64,000 nucleotides of DNA. It comes from Candidatus Pedobacter colombiensis. GTDB taxonomy: Bacteria > Bacteroidota > Bacteroidia > Sphingobacteriales > Sphingobacteriaceae. Below the pieces are notes generated by a model. The model was given only the letters and a program-made list of their open reading frames with translations. It made no database searches and was not told the DNA's origin. Below are positions 43,147-51,655 of the stretch, in pieces; position 1 is the stretch's first letter, and each line of letters opens with the position of its first letter. The position numbers and the translations under genes are program-made. The stretch covers positions 2,356,001 through 2,420,000 of the forward strand of contig CP119313.1 in the NCBI GenBank assembly GCA_029202485.1. The letters run 5' to 3'.

Positions 43147-45537
43147 ATGTTCAAGAAACAAAAAGCAATCCTGATTTCCGATGTCATTTGTCTGCTGCTC
43201 CTACTTTGGTTTTGGTTTGCTTTGCCATCCCGGTTGTTCATCAACCCAACTTCTTATGTGGTTGAAGCTTCCAATGGGGAATTGCTGAGTGCATCAATTG
43301 CTAAAGATGGGCAATGGCGTTTTCCAGTGGCAGATACTGTTCCGCCAAAGTTTGCGCAGTGTATTGTGGCATTTGAAGATAAGCGTTTCTACCAGCATCC
43401 GGGTATAGATCTGCTGGCGATAAGTAGAGCTATGCGGCAAAACATAAAAGCCAAAAGTGTAGTCAGCGGTGGCAGTACGCTTACCATGCAGGTAATTCGG
43501 TTGTCTCGTAGAGAAAGCAGATCTATAGGTCAAAAACTGATAGAAATGTTGCTCGCGTTACGATTGGAAATCAGTCACTCTAAGCAGGATATTTTAAACC
43601 TATACGCTGCTAATGCGCCTTTTGGAAGTAATGTAGTAGGAATTGAAGCTGCTTCCTGGCGCTATTTTGGGAGAAGCCCGGAAACACTATCCTGGGGTGA
43701 AATGGCTACCTTAGCTGTATTGCCCAATAGTCCTTCGTTGGTACATCCGGGCAAGAACGCTGTTAAGCTGATTAAAAAGCGTAATGATTTATTGGATAAA
43801 ATGGCAGCCCTGAAATATATTGATCAGGCTACAGCTAATTTATCCAAACTAGAACCAATTCCCGGTAAACCTCAGCCTTTGCCACAGAACGCCCCTCACC
43901 TGCTTAATCGTTTTAAAACTGAACGTAGCATATTGAACAGCAAGAGTACAAGGATTACATCCACATTAAATTACGATTTACAACTGAAGATAAATTTCTT
44001 ACTTAAAAGGTATAACAATCGCTATAGGGCTAATGACATCAATAACATTTCGACCTTGGTGCTGGATGTAAAACAAGGAACAGTATTGAGTTATGTGGGT
44101 AATATTTATCAACCTGAGAACAAGGAGCTGGAAAGTCATGTAGATATGATTAAAGCGCCACGCAGTCCGGGTAGTACATTAAAACCACTCCTATACGCCA
44201 GTATGATGAACGATGGGTTTATACTCCCAAGAACATTGATTCCCGACATTCCAACCCAAATTGGTGGCTACTCACCACAGAACTATGATTTGGGTTATGA
44301 CGGTGCTATTCCTGCTGATAAGGCTTTGAGCCGTTCCTTAAATATCCCTGCAGTTAAGATGCTCCAAAACTATAAGTATCAGCGCTTTTATGATCAGTTA
44401 AAAAAGCTTGGTTTCAGTACGCTAAATCAGCCTGCAGATCATTATGGCTTATCACTTATCCTTGGCGGCAGTGAGGTCACAATGTGGGATCTGGCAAAGA
44501 CTTACATGGGGATGGCCAGGACCTTAAATCATTTTAACGATTACAAGGGAAAATATAACCCGCATGATTATGATCCACCAAGCTACATTAAAGGCAAGAA
44601 TGATGAGCGTAAAGGATATTTTGGAACATACGAGACGCAGGTAAACGCCGTGTTGGATCATGGCGCAATCTGGAATGCCTTCAATGCTATGGAAGAGTTG
44701 ATGCGCCCGGGTGAAGAAGGTTTATGGGAACAGTTCTCTTCTTCACAAAGACTGGCCTGGAAAACCGGAACGAGTTTTGGCTTTAGGGATGCCTGGGCAA
44801 TTGGACTAAATCCCGACTATGTGGTTTGTGTTTGGGTGGGAAATGCTGACGGTGAAGGCAGACCAGGTTTAACCGGCATTGACGCGGCTGCACCTGTATT
44901 GTTTGATGTTTTTAAGTTGCTACCTAATGCAAGCTGGTTTCAAGCACCTAAAACCAAGCTTAAAAAAATGCGGGTATGCCGGCAAAGTGGTTACAAGGCC
45001 GGCGAGTACTGCAAGGATGTAATAGAAGAACTGGTATCTCCGGCAGGAGAAAAAACAGCACTTTGCCCATACCATAAATTAATTCATCTGGATAAAACAG
45101 GAAACTTTCGTGTCACAGATGCTTGTGAAGCTACTGCTGATATGCTGCACGTACCATGGTTTGTACTACCACCAACCATGGAATATTATTATAAGATAAA
45201 AAACAGCGATTATAAATTGCTTCCGCCTTTTAAGCCGGGTTGTGATGCTGAAGGAAATAATTATGTAATGGATATGATCTATCCTAAGGACAATGCAAGT
45301 ATTTATGTACCGGTAGAGTTTGATGGAAGTCGCGGAAAGGTGGTTTTAAATGCTACACATCGCAATGCGGATGCCAAGATTTACTGGCATATTGATGGTG
45401 AATATATAGCTACTACAAAAAATTACCATCAGCTGGCTGTTAGTCCGCCACCCGGAAAACACACGCTTACACTTGTGGATGATAAAGGTGAAAGATTGGT
45501 ACAGACCTTTACAATTTTAGATAAAGAAAAGAAATAA
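43147..45537 (+). CDS. pbpC: Penicillin-binding protein 1C
   Basis: Bifunctional peptidoglycan synthase, 796 residues. An N-terminal membrane anchor (about 10-28) is followed by the GT51 transglycosylase: FEDKRFYQHPGIDLLAISRA with catalytic Glu, and GGSTLTMQVIRLSR. The transpeptidase has SPGSTLKPL (catalytic Ser in SxxK) and KTGTSFGFRDAW. The C-terminal 90 residues are a beta-sandwich BiPBP_C-type domain. It follows the alpha-2-macroglobulin by 14 bp and is convergent with the YhhN gene after a gap of 2 bp. Confidence 0.95.
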   Translation: MFKKQKAILISDVICLLLLLWFWFALPSRLFINPTSYVVEASNGELLSASIAKDGQWRFPVADTVPPKFAQCIVAFEDKRFYQHPGIDLLAISRAMRQNIKAKSVVSGGSTLTMQVIRLSRRESRSIGQKLIEMLLALRLEISHSKQDILNLYAANAPFGSNVVGIEAASWRYFGRSPETLSWGEMATLAVLPNSPSLVHPGKNAVKLIKKRNDLLDKMAALKYIDQATANLSKLEPIPGKPQPLPQNAPHLLNRFKTERSILNSKSTRITSTLNYDLQLKINFLLKRYNNRYRANDINNISTLVLDVKQGTVLSYVGNIYQPENKELESHVDMIKAPRSPGSTLKPLLYASMMNDGFILPRTLIPDIPTQIGGYSPQNYDLGYDGAIPADKALSRSLNIPAVKMLQNYKYQRFYDQLKKLGFSTLNQPADHYGLSLILGGSEVTMWDLAKTYMGMARTLNHFNDYKGKYNPHDYDPPSYIKGKNDERKGYFGTYETQVNAVLDHGAIWNAFNAMEELMRPGEEGLWEQFSSSQRLAWKTGTSFGFRDAWAIGLNPDYVVCVWVGNADGEGRPGLTGIDAAAPVLFDVFKLLPNASWFQAPKTKLKKMRVCRQSGYKAGEYCKDVIEELVSPAGEKTALCPYHKLIHLDKTGNFRVTDACEATADMLHVPWFVLPPTMEYYYKIKNSDYKLLPPFKPGCDAEGNNYVMDMIYPKDNASIYVPVEFDGSRGKVVLNATHRNADAKIYWHIDGEYIATTKNYHQLAVSPPPGKHTLTLVDDKGERLVQTFTILDKEKK

Positions 45538-45539
45538 AA

Positions 45540-46229
45540 TTAGCTGGTATGAATAAGTTTGCGTTCTACAGCACCAATAGTAATCAGATACTGGGCAATC
45601 ATATAGGTCGCCATGATCCAGGTACCAGAGTGATCGATGTGTTGTACAAATTTATTGTAAGCTAGAATTGAGTCAGACAGCAAGAATACCATTGCTCCAA
45701 AAAGGATGAGTTTAAAGCTGGGGCTGTTAACGCGAAGATTGCGGAAACTGGCCATCATCATCATCATGCTAATCGCGAGAATATAGACCATCACTGGGAG
45801 TTTCATCACTCCAAGGTGTGGTCTTAAGTAAAAATAGAAGCTAATGGCAACAATTGCGCAAAGCAAAATAGCAATCCGAGCTCCTTTTTTATCCAATTCC
45901 GGTGCTGATTTAAAGTCGAGGTAAAATGCCCTGATGTAGAAAATATGACAAAGTAGAAATGCGCAAAGACCGAACATAAAATAGGATTCGTCTTTCGCTG
46001 CGTAAATAAGTAATACATCACCTGCCAGGGCAAAGATCAATCCGGTGAACAGGCGCTTATGGAAACGGCCCTTTAATCCGGTACTTATGTACAGCATGAT
46101 GAGTAAGGACAGTACAATGCAGGGTTTTATAAAATAAGCCAGATTACCACTGCCTTTATCCCCTAAAGTAAGTTGCAGGATAAAGATCAGTCCAAATATG
46201 ATATTAAACTTAGCGTATTTTTTCAGCAT
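45540..46229 (-). CDS. YhhN-family membrane protein (lysoplasmalogenase-like)
   Basis: A 229-residue protein with eight or so hydrophobic helices, related to the YhhN/TMEM86 family whose animal members cleave the vinyl ether of lysoplasmalogen. Signatures include the first helix KFNIIFGLIFILQLTLG, GDVLLIYAA (a likely Asp-containing active-site helix) and LSDSILAYNKF near the end. Bacterial substrates are uncertain. It is likely monocistronic and its stop is 2 bp from pbpC. Confidence 0.8.
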   Translation of the reverse strand: MLKKYAKFNIIFGLIFILQLTLGDKGSGNLAYFIKPCIVLSLLIMLYISTGLKGRFHKRLFTGLIFALAGDVLLIYAAKDESYFMFGLCAFLLCHIFYIRAFYLDFKSAPELDKKGARIAILLCAIVAISFYFYLRPHLGVMKLPVMVYILAISMMMMMASFRNLRVNSPSFKLILFGAMVFLLSDSILAYNKFVQHIDHSGTWIMATYMIAQYLITIGAVERKLIHTS

Positions 46230-46346
46230 TTGTCCTTTCTAATTTTAAGACAGACGGCACCTATACCAAAAAGCAGCAATTACGACATAAGTCATAACTG
46301 CTGCCCTATATAGATTGATACTATAGAATCTGTAGAAAGAAAAAGC

Positions 46347-46652
46347 CTAGTAGCTTTTTTCTGTGCGGTTGTTGCGTCTAAAGCCACCACCAGCGCCACC
46401 GCCTGTGTTTGGTTTTTCTTGCGCTTCAGCAACCTTAATACGGTTACCGTTGTAATCACCACCGTTCATACGTTTGATCGCTTCTTTTGCCTCTTCTTCA
46501 ACAGGCATTTCCACAAAACCAAAACCACGACTTTGACCAGTCTCACGATCTTTGATTATCCTAAGTGATTTTACTTGACCGAAATCACCAAATACGGCTG
46601 TTAATTCATCTTCCCCTACTTCTAAAGGAAGGCCTGTAATAAATATCTTCAT
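46347..46652 (-). CDS. Small RRM RNA-binding protein
   Basis: A 101-residue protein containing one RNA recognition motif (about 1-80) with RNP2 IFITGL and RNP1 RGFGFVEM, then a Gly-rich tail (GGGAGGGFRRNN). Such proteins in Bacteroidota and cyanobacteria act as cold- or stress-responsive RNA chaperones, substituting for CspA. The TACTTTTG promoter box is 20 bp upstream of the start, and no operon partner is present. Confidence 0.92.
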   Translation of the reverse strand: MKIFITGLPLEVGEDELTAVFGDFGQVKSLRIIKDRETGQSRGFGFVEMPVEEEAKEAIKRMNGGDYNGNRIKVAEAQEKPNTGGGAGGGFRRNNRTEKSY

Positions 46653-46671
46653 TAATGTTTAAAAATTTGTA

Positions 46672-46679
46672 CAAAAGTA
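46672..46679 (-). promoter_or_regulatory. Putative -7 promoter box for the RRM gene
   Basis: TACTTTTG on the minus strand matches TAnnTTTG. The start would be near 46665, giving a leader of about 13 nt. Confidence 0.45.
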
Positions 46680-46805
46680 AGCATTTTTTTGCTAAAATTC
46701 ATGTTTAGTGTCAGTTATAAGTATAATTATCTGACAAACGTATAAACACGTGCGAGTTAAATTTGTTTTGCAACTATTGATTTTAATGAAGATTTTTATT
46801 TTACA

Positions 46806-47657
46806 TCAGGCAAGTTTAGCCTTAAAAAGTGAGATAGTTCTTTGCCATGCAAGCTTAGCGGCAGCCTCATTATACCGGGTTGGTGAAGTATCGTTATTGA
46901 AAGCGTGATTTACGCCTTCATACATAAACAACTTATAATCAATATGATCTTTTTTTAATGCAGCTTCGTAAGCCGGGATTCCAGCATCGATTCGTTCATC
47001 CAGTCCTGCATAGTGCAGCATTACGCTCGCCTTTATTTTGGCTACATCTTCTGCTTTAGGTTGTGCGCCATAATAGGCAACTGCAGCACGTAATTTTGGA
47101 TCAGCAACAGCTAATTGATTAGCCATTCCTCCACCCCAGCAAAAACCAACACAGCCTGTTTTGCCATTTCCATCTTTCCTTTTGCGTAAATATTCCAATC
47201 CCAATAAATAATTCTGAAGATTTTTCGCAGGATCTAACTTACCAATCAGATCACGTGCTTTGTCTTCATCAGCGGGTGTACCCCCAAAAGGTGATAAAGC
47301 ATCTACTCCTATCGCCAGAAATCCTTCGCTTGCAACCCGCTTAGTTACCTCTATAATATGTGGATTTAGCCCTCTATTTTCATGAATAACGAGTACGCAG
47401 CCCAGCTTTTCTTTATCTTTAGGTTTTGCCAGAAATGCTTTAATTTCACCATCAACTCCTTTATAAGTAATGGTTTCCGTATGTAAGTGATCGTCATTAA
47501 TCGTTGCGGCCGTCGCATAATTGTTTTCCAGCAGCGGTAAAACCGATAAGGCCAATGCTGTACTCCCGGTAAGAATGGCCAATTTTTTCATAAATTCTTT
47601 TCTACTGATGCCGCTGTGTGTGTATTCATCATACAGCGTAATAATTTTCTGATCCAT
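46806..47657 (-). CDS. Dienelactone hydrolase family protein, exported
   Basis: A 283-residue alpha/beta hydrolase with a Cys nucleophile in GCVGFCWGGG, a catalytic Asp in the YAGLDERIDAG region and a His in GVNHAFNND. The N-terminus has ISRKEFMKKLAIL followed by a hydrophobic Ser/Ala-rich segment, a Tat-like signal with one arginine replaced (RK instead of RR). The substrate is unknown; family members hydrolyse lactones and other esters. It is flanked by a 399-bp gap in front of the serine palmitoyltransferase. Confidence 0.85.
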   Translation of the reverse strand: MDQKIITLYDEYTHSGISRKEFMKKLAILTGSTALALSVLPLLENNYATAATINDDHLHTETITYKGVDGEIKAFLAKPKDKEKLGCVLVIHENRGLNPHIIEVTKRVASEGFLAIGVDALSPFGGTPADEDKARDLIGKLDPAKNLQNYLLGLEYLRKRKDGNGKTGCVGFCWGGGMANQLAVADPKLRAAVAYYGAQPKAEDVAKIKASVMLHYAGLDERIDAGIPAYEAALKKDHIDYKLFMYEGVNHAFNNDTSPTRYNEAAAKLAWQRTISLFKAKLA

Positions 47658-48056
47658 AAGACATATTTTAGCGTAAAAAAAGAATACAATATAAGGTTTA
47701 TTTGGGAGTTGATAAATGCACTTTTTCGTACTTATTAAAAATAGTTGATTCCAATTTGTCTGATTTTTGCAAAAGAGTTCTTACTTTTAGCGGATTATTA
47801 TGGGTCAATTTTGAATAAATTATAAGAAAATTGTAAATTTTGTTTTAAAAAGTAATATATTCAAACTTGGTTCACTTCAAGTTTTGTTTTCTGTATTTAT
47901 GATCTTAGCTTTGGGGACTTTTACAAATTGACAAAATTGTTAATTTAGTCAGTAAAAAAATAATGGGGTTTTATTAAAGACAGAACAAATAATGCCTCAT
48001 ATAAAAATATAATATCAACTAAAGAGTTCTGTGATCTAAACATACAAAGTACCAGC
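47658..48056. other. Long intergenic region with the spt promoter
   Basis: This 399-bp AT-rich stretch has no gene. It contains one good promoter match (47883-47913) for spt and a predicted 138-nt leader. I see no structured RNA in the leader. Confidence 0.6.
47883..47913 (+). promoter_or_regulatory. Best promoter match in the window, upstream of spt
   Basis: TTTG at 47883-47886, a 19-bp spacer and TAGCTTTG at 47906-47913: both boxes match the Bacteroidota consensus exactly. Transcription would begin near 47919. Confidence 0.65.
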
Positions 48057-49262
48057 ATGCGTAAAAAATTATACGATAGGATAGCAGCTTTTAAAGACGC
48101 TACGGCAATTAAGGAAAAAGGTTTGTACCCTTATTTCCGTGCAATTGAATCAGGCCAGGACACAGAAGTCGTAATAGACGGGAAAAAGGTACTGATGTTT
48201 GGCTCTAACTCCTATCTGGGTTTAACTAATCACCCTAAGATTAAAGAAGCTTCCAGGGCTGCAATCGATAAATACGGGACAGGTTGTGCTGGTTCAAGAT
48301 TTTTGAATGGAACATTAGATATACATATTGAATTGGAAAGAAGGCTTGCTGCTTATGTAGGCAAGGAAGCTGCTGTTCTATTCAGTACTGGTTTTCAGGT
48401 TAATTTAGGGGTGATCTCCTGCTTGTTAGATAGAAATGACTATTTAATCCTCGACGAATATGATCATGCTTCTATTATAGATGGTAGTCGTTTGTCTTTC
48501 TCCAGATCTATAAAATATGCCCATAATGATATGGATGATTTGCGCAAGAAATTGAGCAGATTACCTGAGGATGCTGCAAAGCTGATTGTTGCGGATGGTA
48601 TTTTTAGCATGGAAGGTGATTTGGTAAACTTACCGGAAATTGTAAAAATAGCACATGAATATGGTGCTAACATTATGATGGATGATGCGCATAGTTTGGG
48701 CGTTATTGGTTTTAATGGTTCTGGTACTGCTTCTCATTTTGGCTTAACGGATGATGTTGACCTTATTATGGGTACTTTCAGTAAATCACTAGCTTCATTA
48801 GGTGGCTTTATTGCCGGTACCGAAGAAACTATTGAATATGTAAAACACAGAGCACGCTCTTTAATGTTTAGCGCAAGTATGCCTCCTGCTGCTGTTGCAA
48901 GTGTAATTGCTGCCCTTGACATTATTGAATCTGAGCCTGAGCGTATAGACAAATTGTGGGCAAACACAAACTACGCTAAACAATTGCTTGTTGAAGCTGG
49001 ATTTGATATCGGACATACCGATAGCCCTATTATTCCAGTTTACATCAGGGATAACGACAAAACCTTTATGGTTACAAATATCCTAAGTAACAACGGAATT
49101 TTTGTAAACCCGGTAGTATCGCCCGCTGTACCATCTGATTCATCGTTAATCAGGTTCTCTCTAATGGCTACACACACCTTCGAGCAGATTGAGGAAGCTG
49201 TTGAGAAGCTATCAGCCGCTGCCAAAGAAGTCCAGGTAAAATCATTCCAGGAAACGATATAA
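48057..49262 (+). CDS. spt: Serine palmitoyltransferase
   Basis: PLP-dependent alpha-oxoamine synthase that condenses L-serine with a fatty acyl-CoA (or -ACP) to 3-ketosphinganine, the first step of sphingolipid synthesis. The 401 residues carry DEYDHASIIDG, VADGIFSMEGD, DDAHSLGVIG and the PLP lysine K243 in TFSKSLASLGG. A close alternative is 2-amino-3-ketobutyrate CoA ligase, but the gene context with a reductase and a GNAT-fold protein, in a phylum that makes sphingolipids, favours SPT. A hairpin follows the stop at 49273. Confidence 0.88.
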   Translation: MRKKLYDRIAAFKDATAIKEKGLYPYFRAIESGQDTEVVIDGKKVLMFGSNSYLGLTNHPKIKEASRAAIDKYGTGCAGSRFLNGTLDIHIELERRLAAYVGKEAAVLFSTGFQVNLGVISCLLDRNDYLILDEYDHASIIDGSRLSFSRSIKYAHNDMDDLRKKLSRLPEDAAKLIVADGIFSMEGDLVNLPEIVKIAHEYGANIMMDDAHSLGVIGFNGSGTASHFGLTDDVDLIMGTFSKSLASLGGFIAGTEETIEYVKHRARSLMFSASMPPAAVASVIAALDIIESEPERIDKLWANTNYAKQLLVEAGFDIGHTDSPIIPVYIRDNDKTFMVTNILSNNGIFVNPVVSPAVPSDSSLIRFSLMATHTFEQIEEAVEKLSAAAKEVQVKSFQETI

Positions 49263-49272
49263 AATATCTAAT

Positions 49273-49302
49273 AAAGGCTTAATCGTAACAGATTAAGCCT
49301 TT
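49273..49302 (+). terminator. Hairpin after spt
   Basis: Arms AAAGGCTTAATC (49273-49284) and GATTAAGCCTTT (49291-49302) are perfect complements with a 6-nt loop. The following T-run is weak, so read-through into the next gene, 30 bp away, is likely. It could set the ratio between spt and the downstream pair. Confidence 0.55.
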
Positions 49303-49331
49303 AACTTTTCAAAACCAAACCATATAAACTA

Positions 49332-50450
49332 ATGAAGAACATTGTTGCCGTTAGCACCAAGAAACAATTAGCAACATTTATAGATTTTCCGCACGATTTA
49401 TATGTGGGAGATCCCAATTATGTACCGGAGCTGTTCATAGCTCAGAAGGATCTTTTAACTACACATCCCTTTCATAAACACTCTTCATTGCAGTGTTTTT
49501 TGCTTTATGATGGTGAACGGCTTATAGGTCGGATTGCTGCTATATTGAACAACAACTATAATAGCCTGAACAATACCAGTGATGGTTTTTTTGGTTTTTT
49601 TGATTGTATAAACAATCAGGAAGCAGCCAATTTACTATTAGACACTGCTGAGAAATGGGTAAAAGATAAAGGGGTAAAAAACAAAATACTTGGCCCGGTT
49701 AACTTCTCGACCAATGAATCTTGTGGTTTATTGATTGAAGGTTTCGATTCACCACCAGTTGTAATGATGCCTTACAATGCTCCTTACTACGCAACTTTAT
49801 TGGAGCAATGGGGCTTGAAAAAGAATGTAGATTTGATTGCCTGGAAATTTAATGGCGACAACTACGACGATCGTTCGGTTAAACTGATGGACAGACTTGA
49901 GGATCGTTTAAAACGGAACAACATCACCATCAGAAAAATCAACATGAAGAATTTTAAACAGGAAGCAGCAAATCTGCGCGAAGTTTATAATAAGGCATGG
50001 GATAAGAATGCAGGTTTTGTGCCCCTGAATAATGAGGAGTTTGATTACCAGGCTAAAGATTTGAAACTGGTACTGGACCCTGATTTTTGTTTTGTGGCCG
50101 AACAGGATGGTAAATTGGTAGGTTTTGGTGCAGCCATTCCCGATATGAATCAAATTCAGATCAAGATTAAAAAAGGTAGATTATTGCCTACAGGAATTTT
50201 CAAATTGTTGTTTGGAAAGAAAAATGTTACTGGTATCAGAATATTACTTTTAGGAGTGGTTGACGGATATCGTAAAATGGGTATTGAAGCCTGTATATAT
50301 GGTAGTATCATTAAATCTTATCGTGCAAAAAACTTTAAATATGCTGAAGCAGGATGGACGTTGGAGCATAATGATATGGTAAATAATGCTATTAAGGCTA
50401 TAAAAGGTGATCCGTATAAGAAATACAGGATCTATGAGAAAGCAGTATGA
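49332..50450 (+). CDS. GNAT-fold acyltransferase candidate in the sphingolipid cluster
   Basis: A 372-residue protein with two GNAT-like halves: an N-terminal domain (about 1-160, PHDLYVGDPNYVPELF, LIGRIAAILNN) and a C-terminal domain (about 190-370, FCFVAEQDGKLVGFGAAIPD, VVDGYRKMGIEACIYGSIIK). Proteins of this type in Bacteroidota sit beside serine palmitoyltransferase. In Caulobacter the ceramide synthase bCerS is also an acyltransferase outside the eukaryotic CerS family, so an N-acylation role fits. It overlaps the next gene by ATGA. Function inferred from context. Confidence 0.7.
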   Translation: MKNIVAVSTKKQLATFIDFPHDLYVGDPNYVPELFIAQKDLLTTHPFHKHSSLQCFLLYDGERLIGRIAAILNNNYNSLNNTSDGFFGFFDCINNQEAANLLLDTAEKWVKDKGVKNKILGPVNFSTNESCGLLIEGFDSPPVVMMPYNAPYYATLLEQWGLKKNVDLIAWKFNGDNYDDRSVKLMDRLEDRLKRNNITIRKINMKNFKQEAANLREVYNKAWDKNAGFVPLNNEEFDYQAKDLKLVLDPDFCFVAEQDGKLVGFGAAIPDMNQIQIKIKKGRLLPTGIFKLLFGKKNVTGIRILLLGVVDGYRKMGIEACIYGSIIKSYRAKNFKYAEAGWTLEHNDMVNNAIKAIKGDPYKKYRIYEKAV

Positions 50451-51439
50451 GTAAAAAAAGGGTATTGATTACCGGTGCGAGTGGTTTTGTGGGTTATCAT
50501 TTGATAGAAGAAGCTTTAAAAGCGGATCTGGAAGTTTATGCAGCAATCAGACCGAGCAGTGACCGTTCACATTTGAAAGGTTTTAATGTACAATATGTAA
50601 ATCTTGATTACAGCGTTGTTGATAGCTTAAAACAGGAACTGGAAGATAAGCAATATCATTATATTATACATGCTGCCGGTATTACTAAAGCAAAAACCAA
50701 GGCTGAGTACGATTTGGTAAACGCTACTTATACCCGTAATCTGGCTACTGCTGCACTTGAAGCCAATATCAATTTAGAGAAATTCGTTTTTGTAAGTAGT
50801 CTGGCTGCATTGGGTCCTCTAAAGGATTTATCTAATGAAATTCAGGATGTCAGTGCCCCTCACCCAGTGACAAATTACGGTGCAAGTAAGATGTTGGCCG
50901 AGCAATATCTGGCCGAGCTTACCACACTTCCTTTGCTTACCATACGTCCTACAGCTGTTTATGGTCCAAGGGAAAAGGATTTATTTATTTTGTTTAATAG
51001 TATTAATAAGGGGCTTGAACCACATATAGGCAGCTTTAAGCAGCAGCTCAGTTTTGTATATGTTAAAGATCTGGTTAATGTGATTGTAAAGGCTTTAACT
51101 GCTACAACAGTCCACCAGCATTACAACATTTCTGATGGTGAGACATATGACCGTTATGCCTTAGCTACTTTTACAAAAAAAGCATTAAATAAGCACACCT
51201 TTAAGTTCCATATTCCGGTGCCTTTGGTAGCCTTACTTGCTACCATTATGGATTTTATATATGCAGGAAGCAAAAATACGCCTGCCTTAAACAAGGAGAA
51301 AATGGCTGAACTTACTGCGATTAACTGGGCCTGCAGCATTGCAGGTGCGAAGGCTGATTTGGGTTATATACCAGAGTATAATCTGGAAAAAGGTATAATG
51401 CAGACTATTAAATGGTATAAGTTAAATAATTGGCTATAA
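50447..51439 (+). CDS. NAD-dependent epimerase/dehydratase, candidate ceramide reductase
   Basis: An extended short-chain dehydrogenase, 330 residues. The dinucleotide-binding motif is VLITGASGFVGYHL, and the active-site YxxxK is in NYGASKMLAEQYLAE. VYGPREKDLF and VYVKDLVNVI are typical of the family. In the sphingolipid pathway of Caulobacter and Bacteroides an enzyme of this type (CerR) reduces oxidised ceramide, and this gene is coupled by ATGA to the GNAT-fold gene in the spt cluster. It could instead be a sugar-nucleotide enzyme. A hairpin at 51443 ends the transcript. Confidence 0.78.
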   Translation: MSKKRVLITGASGFVGYHLIEEALKADLEVYAAIRPSSDRSHLKGFNVQYVNLDYSVVDSLKQELEDKQYHYIIHAAGITKAKTKAEYDLVNATYTRNLATAALEANINLEKFVFVSSLAALGPLKDLSNEIQDVSAPHPVTNYGASKMLAEQYLAELTTLPLLTIRPTAVYGPREKDLFILFNSINKGLEPHIGSFKQQLSFVYVKDLVNVIVKALTATTVHQHYNISDGETYDRYALATFTKKALNKHTFKFHIPVPLVALLATIMDFIYAGSKNTPALNKEKMAELTAINWACSIAGAKADLGYIPEYNLEKGIMQTIKWYKLNNWL

Positions 51440-51442
51440 TAG

Positions 51443-51477
51443 TTATTAAGCAGGTGGGTTTTCCATCTGCTTAATAA
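51443..51477. terminator. Convergent terminator overlapping the end of xseB
   Basis: Perfect 11-nt arms TTATTAAGCAG (51443-51453) and CTGCTTAATAA (51467-51477) with a 13-nt loop. It serves the epimerase gene and overlaps the last codons of the convergent xseB. Confidence 0.6.
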
Positions 51478-51655
51478 TCTTGTTCACTTCTGTTTCTGTT
51501 GCACGAAGTTTAGTCTGACAAAATTCGATCAGATCTGATGCGCGTTTTACCTTTTCTGCCAAAATATCTACCGATACCGCTTCTGTTTCTATTTCCTGAG
51601 CTATTTCTGTAAGCTCTTTATAAGCACTTTCATAGGTTAAATTCGTCGTTTCCAT
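51446..51655 (-). CDS. xseB: Exodeoxyribonuclease VII small subunit
   Basis: A 69-residue helical protein with the family pattern TYESAYKELTEIAQEIET, then VDILAEKVKRASDLIEFCQT and LRATETEVNKI. It forms a complex with XseA that degrades single-stranded DNA from both ends. It overlaps xseA by 26 bp, indicating coupled translation. Confidence 0.93.
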   Translation of the reverse strand: METTNLTYESAYKELTEIAQEIETEAVSVDILAEKVKRASDLIEFCQTKLRATETEVNKIIKQMENPPA

